64,000 bases of DNA, taken from Pseudomonas sp. B21-015. Lineage in GTDB: Bacteria; Pseudomonadota; Gammaproteobacteria; Pseudomonadales; Pseudomonadaceae. Positions within the stretch are counted from its first letter, which is position 1; every line of letters begins with the position of its first letter. Location: the NCBI RefSeq assembly GCF_024749285.1, contig NZ_CP087196.1, forward strand, positions 496,001-560,000, in the 5' to 3' direction. The translations under genes and the position numbers were made by a program. The notes under the pieces are model-generated. The model worked only from the letters and a program-made list of their open reading frames with translations. It was not told where the DNA came from and did not search any database. Below are positions 32,195 to 38,799 of this stretch, piece after piece.

Positions 32195-32210
32195 GGGTGA
32201 CCATCTCATT

Positions 32211-32234
32211 AACCCGCAGAAATGCGGGTTTTTT
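32211..32234 (+). terminator. terminator-like hairpin
   Basis: AACCCGC / GCGGGTT followed by TTTT on the plus strand. It lies just past the stop codon of the minus-strand 95-residue gene and may serve that gene through its A-rich side. Confidence 0.5.
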
Positions 32235-32250
32235 AATGGCTGAAATTTGA

Positions 32251-32538
32251 TTACTGACCTTTAGGTGTATCGAACCCACGCTGCTCAATCACCCCAAACA
32301 CATCGGCAATGTCCTGGACCATGATCCGGGCGATGTTGGTGACGGTGTTGATGTCGTTCTCGGCGTAGTCAGGCAGACTGGTGCAGACCATGAGGTTGAG
32401 GTATTTGAGGACGGCGTTGAGGCGTTCGCTGACGCAGTTGTGGAGATCGCGTAGTGAGGCGTCATTGTCGATGAAGAGAATAGGGTGGTCGGTGGCGAAG
32501 TGGGACATGGGGGTGAAGCGGCGGGGCGGGTTGCTCAT
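32251..32538 (-). CDS. small Pseudomonas protein resembling DUF3077/DUF6124
   Basis: A 95-residue soluble protein starting at ATG 32538 (MSNPPRRFTPMSHFATDHPILFIDND). Its helical body (LRDLHNCVSERLNAVLKYLN, DINTVTNIARIMVQDIADVFGVIEQ) resembles the short Pseudomonas-restricted DUF3077/DUF6124 proteins, whose function is unknown. GTACAAGGAAG precedes the start. The same frame stays open through the leader to 32679, adding 47 residues, but the upstream ATG has no ribosome site and its sequence is dictated by RNA hairpins, so I prefer the short form. It lies behind a very structured leader. Confidence 0.55.
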   Translation of the reverse strand: MSNPPRRFTPMSHFATDHPILFIDNDASLRDLHNCVSERLNAVLKYLNLMVCTSLPDYAENDINTVTNIARIMVQDIADVFGVIEQRGFDTPKGQ

Positions 32539-32790
32539 AAGTAAATCTTCCTTGTACTCAAAAAGAAGAGCTACTGCCGTTCGCTGCGAAACGAATTGGG
32601 TGGTCGCTGTGCGCGGGTTCGCAGACCGAGGTACAAGGAAACCCGGCAGACCCGAAGGTCTCCCACACACAGCCACCATAAAACTGACGATGGGCGCTGA
32701 TGCGCCCGTCGTTGCTCATTATGGTGCTTGGTTACGACTTGTACTGTAGGGCTGCGAAACCCTATCGCCGATTGCTGTCAGCGACGGGAC
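32539..32790 (-). ncRNA. candidate structured cis-regulatory leader RNA
   Basis: About 250 bases, read on the minus strand. The segment complementary to 32631-32640 (TTCCTTGTAC) pairs exactly with the ribosome site GTACAAGGAA (complement of 32548-32557). A third segment GTACAAG (complement of 32738-32744) can compete for it. Between them are GGGCGC-ATCA-GCGCCC, a GACC-UUCG-GGTC tetraloop hairpin (32648-32661), GGTGG/CCACC closing arms (32673-32677 and 32599-32603), and a direct repeat GTTTCGCAGC (complements of 32583-32592 and 32751-32760). It is likely a translational switch. Confidence 0.6.
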
Positions 32791-32792
32791 GA

Positions 32793-32798
32793 ACTATA
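32793..32798 (-). promoter_or_regulatory. possible -10 box for the leader RNA
   Basis: TATAGT on the minus strand about 35 bases before the first leader hairpin. No good -35 box is seen. Confidence 0.3.
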
Positions 32799-32849
32799 AA
32801 GCGGCGACTTTGGTGACCGCAGCCGGGCTGTAGGACGCAACGTGGTCGT

Positions 32850-32983
32850 TGTGGTGAGGGGGGTTGTCCCTGTTCGGTGGTGCAGCCGTCGTAAAACCGG
32901 GCACTGCGGTGTGTCTGAGGAAATTGGGTCGCAGGACTTGGGGCTGCTTCGCAGCCCAACGGGGGGCAAGCCCTCTCACCACA
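32850..32983. repeat. degenerate copy of the 130-bp composite repeat (class III)
   Basis: The ends GTGGTGAGGGGGG / GGCAAGCCCTCTCACCAC and the inner GGGCTGCTTCGCAGCCCAAC match the composite repeats at 45434, 55033 and 60108 with several changes. Confidence 0.75.
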
Positions 32984-33015
32984 ATGGGTGGATTCCTACG
33001 AGGTTTTCGGAGCTG

Positions 33016-33078
33016 AAGATCAAAAGATCGCAGCCTTCGGCAGCTCCTACAGGGCGCGCGAAGGCTGCAATCTTTTAG
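33016..33078. repeat. REP pair, class II
   Basis: AAAAGATCGCAGCCTTCGGC with a shorter inverted copy GCGAAGGCTGCAATCTTTT. Confidence 0.85.
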
Positions 33079-33081
33079 GGA

Positions 33082-33750
33082 TTACGTATCGTGATCGATA
33101 TCCAGTTTGCTGAACGTCACTTCCCCGCCCTCGCTGGTGTACCCGGTGTTGTCCTGCACATAGACCCCGGCCTTGAAGTACAACGGCTTATCACGCCACA
33201 TCGCGCTGATGTCGGTGTCCCACTGGTAGCCCGCCGCACTGATGCCTAATGCACCGCCCGGGCTGAGGTGGATGAGGTAGGAGAATTCCTGATTGAGTTT
33301 CACGCCGGTGGCGATGGTGATGACCCGGGGGGTGTCGTCGTCGGGGTGCATGCGCACTTTGGCGACGATGTTGCCGGTCGTGCTGTAGTCTTTATATTGA
33401 TACTCGACCTTCACCATGGGCTTCTGGCTGTTGTAGGCGTGGATCTGGCCAATAACGATCTTGCCCGAGCTGGGTACCTTGCTGACCGAAAGGGTCGCAC
33501 GCAGGGAATTGTCCGCGTCGGGGTAGTACCAGTTTTTCAGCGTGCCATTGCTGTAGGTTTCGCGCAGTTCGGTGCGAGGGTAAATCGCGTTTTCAGTGCG
33601 GGAGCCGGTCACCGGAGACCAGAAAAACAACGTGCCGGTATCGGAGTGGAAGTATTGATCCTTGAAGCCGTCCACCAGCTTGGCTGTTTCGACGGTATAC
33701 GGCGGGCTGCCGACAGGAACACTGAGGTTCCAGGTTGCGAGATCGATCAT
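33082..33750 (-). CDS. alginate lyase, polysaccharide lyase family 7
   Basis: A 222-residue single-domain lyase starting at ATG 33750 (MIDLATWNLSVPVG) behind GGAAG. The PL7 regions are complete: RTELRE (substrate-binding Arg/Glu), IGQIH (catalytic His and selectivity residue Ile), and YFKAGVYVQ (catalytic Tyr; usual YFKAGxYxQ). QIH with Ile is often associated with polyguluronate preference. No signal peptide is visible, so secretion by a non-Sec route or intracellular action must be assumed. It is separate from any alginate biosynthesis genes in this window and divergent from the GGDEF-EAL gene. Confidence 0.93.
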   Translation of the reverse strand: MIDLATWNLSVPVGSPPYTVETAKLVDGFKDQYFHSDTGTLFFWSPVTGSRTENAIYPRTELRETYSNGTLKNWYYPDADNSLRATLSVSKVPSSGKIVIGQIHAYNSQKPMVKVEYQYKDYSTTGNIVAKVRMHPDDDTPRVITIATGVKLNQEFSYLIHLSPGGALGISAAGYQWDTDISAMWRDKPLYFKAGVYVQDNTGYTSEGGEVTFSKLDIDHDT

Positions 33751-34067
33751 ATTCAAACTTCCACATTTTTTGCTGCACGCACGTGCCAGACGCTCTAGCA
33801 CGTGCCTTCGGGGGGTCTTTATAAGCGTAGAAGACAGCTTTGTTAACGCCCGTCCGGCAGATGGTTGGCGTCAACATCCTGTCGAAATGCCATCTTTCCC
33901 GGTTTCCGGGGGCTGTAGGACTGACCGTTAGTCGGCTTCTGAAACTTTGCTTGAGTGATGGCACACCGGCAGCTTCTGCTTTCGCGGATCCGGGGCTAGA
34001 GTGAAGTCGCAACATATGTCCGGTTTTCACAAGAGGCCGGCCTGAGTTCCCGAACAAGAGATGCAGC
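33751..34067. other. divergent intergenic region between PL7 lyase and GGDEF-EAL gene
   Basis: No gene is seen. GCACGTGCC occurs twice as a direct repeat (33779-33787 and 33798-33806), 19 bases apart, close to two helical turns and 30-55 bases before the lyase start, so a regulator-binding role is possible. Confidence 0.35.
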
Positions 34068-36191
34068 ATGGAATGCGCACAACTTACGCCAGATGAAGGC
34101 AGCTCAATCCTTTTAATTGTTGATGATTACCCTGAAAACCTGATCAGCATGCGCGCCTTGTTACAGCGCCAGGACTGGCAGGTCATCACCGCGGCTTCCG
34201 GCTTTGAGGCCCTTGGCCTGTTACTCGAACACGATGTCGACCTGGTGCTGCTGGATGTGCAGATGCCGGGCATGGACGGTTTCGAAGTGGCGCGTCTGAT
34301 GCGTGGCAGCCAGCGAACCCGCCTCACGCCGATCATTTTCCTCACCGCCAACGAACAGTCCCAGGATGCTGTGATCAAGGGCTATGCCAGTGGCGCGGTG
34401 GATTACCTGTTCAAACCGTTCGACCCGCAAATTCTCAAACCCAAAGTCCAGGCCTTGCTGGAGCACCAGCGTAATCGCCGTGCCTTGCAGCGGTTGAGTC
34501 ATGACCTGGAAGTCGCCCGAGCCTTCAATGCCTCGGTGCTGGATAATGCCGCCGAAGGCATTCTAGTGGTGGGCGAGGACGGGCTGATTCGCTTTGCCAA
34601 CCCGGCGATGTCTCGCCTGCTCAATGCCACGGTGCACGACCTGCAAGGCAAAGAGTTTCTGGATTTCCTGCAAAAACCGCACATCCCGATCTGGGTCGAC
34701 TCCGAATTGTTTGCCGGCTACAAGCGCGGTGAAACCCTGCGCCTGCACGATGCGTTGCTGCGCACGGCGCCCGGCCAGCAAGTGCCGGTAGCGTTGTCCT
34801 GCGCGCCGTTACCCATCGAACAACACGCCATGGTGGTGACGGTGCTGGACATGTCGGTGGTGCGCCATCTGCATCAGCAGCTGGAGTTCCAGGCGGTGAC
34901 CGACCCGCTGACCGGGCTGCTCAATCGCCGGGGTTTCTATCAGACCGTTGAAAACCTGCTGCTGCGTGGCGAACGCTCCGACAGCACGTGGGTGCTGTTG
35001 TACCTGGACCTCGACGGCTTCAAGCGGGTTAACGATTCCCTCGGTCACGATGCCGGCGACCGGGTGCTGCGTTGGGTGTCCGAGCAGTTGAAGGCGTGTC
35101 TGCGGCCTTTCGACATTCTGGCGCGGATGGGCGGCGATGAGTTCACCGCGCTGCTGGATCTTGAACTCCCCGAGCAAGCAGCAAAGATTGCCGAGAAACT
35201 CATCGAGCGGGTGTCGATCTGTCAGCAAATCGAAGGCATGGACATCGTCTTGGGCGCCAGCATCGGCATTGCCACTTACCCCGATTGCGGGGCTAATCTG
35301 GACGGATTAATGCGCGCGTCCGACATTGCCATGTACGAAGCCAAGCGTGCCGGGCGTCAGCAATATCGTTTCTACGATCACGAAATGAACGGCCGGGCGC
35401 GCTCGCGGCTGATGCTCGAAGAAAGCGTGCGCACGGCCATCGAGAACCGCGATTTCAACCTGGTGTATCAGCCTCAGGTGGCCATTGCCGATGGCCGGAT
35501 TCGCGGGTTCGAGGCGTTGCTGCGCTGGCAGCATCCGAGTGTCGGCGATGTACCGCCGGGGCTGTTTTTGCCGTTGCTGGAAGAGGCGCGGTTGATCAGT
35601 CGCCTGGGCAGCTGGATTTATCATCGCGGGGCCAAACAGCGAAAAGCCTGGGAAACGTTATTTGCCGAAGATCTGGTGTTGGGTGTCAGTTTGAGCAGCA
35701 CGCAGTTCGGTTTGCCCAACCTGGTCACCGAGTTGCGTCAGGTATTGGAGCGTCATGGTTTGAAGCCGCGTCAGCTGGAGGTGGAGGTCACGGAAGAGGC
35801 CTTGATGCATAACCCCGATGAAACCCGCAAACAACTGCGCTTGTTGCGCAATCTGGGGGTGCGGGTGGCGCTGGATGACTTCGGCTCCGGGGCTTGTTCG
35901 CTGGCGCACTTGCGAGATCTGGAACTGGACACGCTCAAACTCGACCGGCATTTGATTGCCCGGTTGCCGGGGTCCGCACGGGATGCGGCGCTGGCGCGCA
36001 GTGTCATCGATTTGTGCAAACAGTTCGGTCTGCTGGTGATTGCCGAAGGGGTTGAAACCGTGGCGCAATATGAGTGGCTGCAGGCCAACGGTTGCCAGTA
36101 TGTACAGGGTTTTCTGGTAGCGCGGCCGTTGATGGCCGAGGACACCCGTCACTTTGTCGAACCGTTCGACTGGAGCGCGCTGACGAGTTGA
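34068..36191 (+). CDS. response regulator REC-PAS-GGDEF-EAL, c-di-GMP signalling
   Basis: A 707-residue cytoplasmic protein. Residues 5-125 are a receiver domain (IVDDYPEN, phospho-Asp in LLDVQMPGMDGF, Lys in YLFKPFD). A PAS domain spans about 155-275 (LDNAAEGILVVGEDG). The GGDEF domain spans about 285-440 with DPLTGLLNRRGFYQ and an intact RMGGDEF. The EAL domain spans about 450-700 with FEALLRWQHP, LDDFGSGACSL, LKLDRHLI, VIAEGVET and QGFLVARPL. The metal-binding Asn of the usual VNLS motif is Ser here (GVSLSSTQF), which may weaken phosphodiesterase activity. No partner kinase is adjacent. Confidence 0.93.
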   Translation: MECAQLTPDEGSSILLIVDDYPENLISMRALLQRQDWQVITAASGFEALGLLLEHDVDLVLLDVQMPGMDGFEVARLMRGSQRTRLTPIIFLTANEQSQDAVIKGYASGAVDYLFKPFDPQILKPKVQALLEHQRNRRALQRLSHDLEVARAFNASVLDNAAEGILVVGEDGLIRFANPAMSRLLNATVHDLQGKEFLDFLQKPHIPIWVDSELFAGYKRGETLRLHDALLRTAPGQQVPVALSCAPLPIEQHAMVVTVLDMSVVRHLHQQLEFQAVTDPLTGLLNRRGFYQTVENLLLRGERSDSTWVLLYLDLDGFKRVNDSLGHDAGDRVLRWVSEQLKACLRPFDILARMGGDEFTALLDLELPEQAAKIAEKLIERVSICQQIEGMDIVLGASIGIATYPDCGANLDGLMRASDIAMYEAKRAGRQQYRFYDHEMNGRARSRLMLEESVRTAIENRDFNLVYQPQVAIADGRIRGFEALLRWQHPSVGDVPPGLFLPLLEEARLISRLGSWIYHRGAKQRKAWETLFAEDLVLGVSLSSTQFGLPNLVTELRQVLERHGLKPRQLEVEVTEEALMHNPDETRKQLRLLRNLGVRVALDDFGSGACSLAHLRDLELDTLKLDRHLIARLPGSARDAALARSVIDLCKQFGLLVIAEGVETVAQYEWLQANGCQYVQGFLVARPLMAEDTRHFVEPFDWSALTS

Positions 36192-36236
36192 ATTCGCTAC
36201 ACTGGCGACCTTTTCGTGACGCGTGTTGCCGCCCCA

Positions 36237-36728
36237 ATGACTGTGTTGAAATACCTCCAGGCCTACCCCGCTGCGTTGCAGGACCAGGTGCGCCAGTTGA
36301 TCGCCGAAAGTCGGCTGGGCGATTACCTGAGCCAGCGCTATCCGGAAAAGCACGGGGTGCAGAGCGACAAGGCGCTGTACGCCTATGCCCTGGACCTCAA
36401 GCAGGAATACCTGCGTAACGCCCCGGCCATCGACAAGGTGTTATTCGACAACCGCCTGGACCTGACCCACCGCGCGCTCGGCCTGCACACCGCGATCTCC
36501 CGGGTGCAGGGTGGCAAGCTCAAGGCCAAGAAAGAAATTCGCATCGCCTCGCTGTTCAAGGATGCGGCGCCGCAGTTTCTGAAAATGATCGTGGTGCATG
36601 AGCTGGCGCACTTCAAAGAGTCGGATCACAACAAGGCGTTCTACAAACTGTGCGAACACATGTTGCCGGGGTATCACCAGGTGGAGTTCGATTTGCGGGT
36701 GTACCTGACGTGGCGGGATATGCACTGA
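36237..36728 (+). CDS. YgjP-like zinc metallopeptidase-domain protein
   Basis: A 163-residue protein starting at ATG 36237; a GTG at 36216 in the same frame would add seven residues. The zinc motif VVHELAHFKESDHNKAFYKLCEHM (here in two parts, HELAH and DHNKAF) is the YgjP/SprT-like signature with two histidines and a catalytic Glu. The N-terminal half is basic and helical. The substrate is unknown; family members are suspected peptidases with roles in DNA-linked protein repair or maturation. It starts 46 bases after the GGDEF-EAL gene, possibly in one transcript. Confidence 0.82.
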   Translation: MTVLKYLQAYPAALQDQVRQLIAESRLGDYLSQRYPEKHGVQSDKALYAYALDLKQEYLRNAPAIDKVLFDNRLDLTHRALGLHTAISRVQGGKLKAKKEIRIASLFKDAAPQFLKMIVVHELAHFKESDHNKAFYKLCEHMLPGYHQVEFDLRVYLTWRDMH

Positions 36729-36732
36729 AAGA

Positions 36733-36800
36733 TCAAGATCAAAAGATCGCAGCCTTCGGCAGCTCCTACGCGCTTGTGGGCGCTGCCGAAGGCTCTTCTA
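36733..36800. repeat. REP pair, class II
   Basis: AAAAGATCGCAGCCTTCGGC with a truncated inverted partner GCTGCCGAAGGCTCTTCT. Confidence 0.85.
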
Positions 36801-36814
36801 TAAGGAGCGCATGG

Positions 36815-37111
36815 ATGGACGTGAGCAAGACCAAGAGCAGCTTCTACCGCCGGTTGTACGTGGCGTACCTGATCGACAGCGGACTGGCCAGCAGCGTCCC
36901 GGCATTGACCGAAGTGACCGGCATGCCCCGGCGCACGGCCCAGGACACCATCGCGGCGTTGGCGGATCTGGATATCATGTGTGAATTCGAGCAGGAAGAG
37001 GGCGCGCGCAACCATGCGGGACGCTATCGGATTCGCGAGTGGGGGGCGATTGATCGGGGGTGGATCGAGCGTAATCTGCGGCAGATCAAAGCGGTGCTGG
37101 AATACCCCTGA
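36815..37111 (+). CDS. winged-helix DNA-binding protein, FaeA/PapI-like
   Basis: A 98-residue protein starting at ATG 36815, eight bases after AAGGAG. The N-terminal helices (SKTKSSFYRRLYVAYLIDSGLAS) lead to a helix-turn-helix ALTEVTGMPRRTAQDTIAAL and a wing ending in AGRYRIREWGAIDRGWI. The pattern resembles FaeA/PapI-type small winged helices found widely in Pseudomonas. The target is unknown. It follows the metallopeptidase gene on the same strand after a REP pair. Confidence 0.75.
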   Translation: MDVSKTKSSFYRRLYVAYLIDSGLASSVPALTEVTGMPRRTAQDTIAALADLDIMCEFEQEEGARNHAGRYRIREWGAIDRGWIERNLRQIKAVLEYP

Positions 37112-37135
37112 GCGCTTGTGGTGATTCGGCTGACG

Positions 37136-37209
37136 CTTTCGCGGGCAAGCCCGCTCCCACACTGGAACTGCGTTCACAGGACTAATGTGTGTGGGGCTTG
37201 CCCGCGAAG
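37136..37209. repeat. REP pair, class I
   Basis: CTTTCGCGGGCAAGCCCGCT and inverted GGGGCTTGCCCGCGAAGG lie between convergent genes. Confidence 0.88.
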
Positions 37210-37215
37210 GGGCCC

Positions 37216-37668
37216 TTACGGGCGGCGCATCCCGATATGCGGAATGTCATCTTCCAGGTATTCCTCTCCCACCACCACAAACCCGTACCGCCCGTAGTAC
37301 CCCTGCAAATGCGCTTGGGCCGAGAGATAGATCGGCATTTCAGGCCAGTGCTTCTCGGCCTGTTTCAACGCTTGGCTCATCATTTCATGCCCAAGCCCGG
37401 TGCCGCGAGCAGCGGGGGCAATGATCACCCGGCCGATCACCACGTCGCCGCCCTGTAACTCCGGGTCGAGCAAGCGCAGGTAAGCCATCAGACGATCCCC
37501 GTCCCAGCCCATCAAATGGCAGGTGTCACCTTCCAGGTCCTGACCATCGATGTCCTGATAAATGCATTTCTGCTCGACGACGAACACCTCGGCGCGCAGC
37601 TGCAAAATGGCGTACAGCTGTTCTTTGCCCAGATTGCTGTGGTGTTTGCAGACCCAATCGATTGTCAT
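37216..37668 (-). CDS. elaA: GNAT acetyltransferase ElaA
   Basis: A 150-residue acetyl-CoA-dependent acyltransferase starting at ATG 37668 (MTIDWVCKHHSNLGKEQLYAILQLRAEVF). ElaA signatures are FVVEQKCIYQDIDGQDLEGDTCHL, the acetyl-CoA loop VIGRVIIAPAARGTGLGHEMM, and the C-terminal LQGYYGRYGFVVVGEEYLEDDIPHIGM. The substrate is not known. The length is normal. It stands alone between a REP pair and the divergent binding-protein gene. Confidence 0.92.
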   Translation of the reverse strand: MTIDWVCKHHSNLGKEQLYAILQLRAEVFVVEQKCIYQDIDGQDLEGDTCHLMGWDGDRLMAYLRLLDPELQGGDVVIGRVIIAPAARGTGLGHEMMSQALKQAEKHWPEMPIYLSAQAHLQGYYGRYGFVVVGEEYLEDDIPHIGMRRP

Positions 37669-37927
37669 CTTCACATTCCTTGAACAACGTTGTTCCGATA
37701 CTAAGCGCCCTGACGCGGGATGTCTTGATGGCAGAGAAATCTGTGATAAAGGCCAAAATGCCATCATTCATTTCTCGCGAGGTTGTCTTCTTTGTGTAAT
37801 CTGCGATGAAGCGCTGTGCAATGGCCTCAATGAGCTAATGTTAGGACCTGGGTTATGCCGGTAGAGGGGCCCTGGAGTTTTGGCTGAAAAAGACGTCGGG
37901 CAGCCCGCCCGCTAAGGATTTTCTGGC

Positions 37928-38665
37928 ATGCCGCGATTACATCGAGCGTTTGCTTGGATTGGATTGCTGTTGCTGACACAGAGCGCGGCAGCGGAAAAGC
38001 TGCGTCTGGTAGCTGATGCCTGGCCACCTTTTACCGACGCCATGCTGGTCAATGGCGGATTGGCCACGGACATCGTCAGTACCGCGCTGGCCCGGGCCGG
38101 TTATGCCAGTGATTTCGAACAGGTGCCGTGGGCGCGAGCCTTGTTTGGGGTCGGCGAGGGGCGTTACGACGTGCTGGTCAACGCCTGGTACGCCGACGAG
38201 CGCACGAAGCTGGGGCAGTTTTCTGGTGAGTACCTGCTCAACCGCGTGCGCTTTCTCAAGCGTAAAGACGCGCCGATCGAATTCAACAACCTGCAACAAC
38301 TGCACACCTACCCGATAGCGGTGGTACGCGGTTATGCCTATTCGCACGAGTTTGACGATGATGTGTCGCTGCAGAAAGTCCCGGTGCATAACTTCGCCAT
38401 GGCCGTGCGCATGGTTGCGGCCGACCGGGTCAAGCTGACCCTGGAAGATGAGTTCGTCGCCAAGTATTACCTCGCTCGGGAATCGTCCAAAGTGCGCAAT
38501 GCCGTGGAGTTTTTACCCAAGCCGTTGAGCGAGAACAGCCTGCACATTCTGGTGAGCCTGAAGAATCCGCAGCATGAACAGATCGTCGCCGGTTTCGACC
38601 GCGAGATTGCGGCGATGAAGGCCGATGGGAGTTATGACAAGTTGCTCAGGCAGCATGGGATGTGA
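37928..38665 (+). CDS. periplasmic solute-binding protein (SBP family 3)
   Basis: A 245-residue protein with a signal peptide (FAWIGLLLLTQSAAAEK), then LRLVADAWPPFTDAMLVNGGLATDIVSTAL, typical of family-3 binding domains, and VPWARALFGVGEGRYDVLVNAWY. It is related in layout to the protein at 7856-8671 and likewise lacks transporter partners, so it is an orphan binding protein. AAGGA lies before the ATG at 37928. The ligand is unknown. Confidence 0.8.
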   Translation: MPRLHRAFAWIGLLLLTQSAAAEKLRLVADAWPPFTDAMLVNGGLATDIVSTALARAGYASDFEQVPWARALFGVGEGRYDVLVNAWYADERTKLGQFSGEYLLNRVRFLKRKDAPIEFNNLQQLHTYPIAVVRGYAYSHEFDDDVSLQKVPVHNFAMAVRMVAADRVKLTLEDEFVAKYYLARESSKVRNAVEFLPKPLSENSLHILVSLKNPQHEQIVAGFDREIAAMKADGSYDKLLRQHGM

Positions 38666-38709
38666 GGTGGGTTGATCCGGGTTTTGTGGTGAGGCGGATG
38701 GCCTTTTCG

Positions 38710-38776
38710 TGAGCAAGCCCGCTCTCACCCTCAGTCTAATTCCTGCGCAAGACACAAGCGGGCCTGCTCGCGAAGA
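38710..38776. repeat. REP pair, class I, degenerate
   Basis: GTGAGCAAGCCCGCTCTCAC and inverted AAGCGGGCCTGCTCGCGAAG between convergent genes. Confidence 0.8.
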
Positions 38777-38799
38777 GGTCAGTCCAGTCACTACAAATC

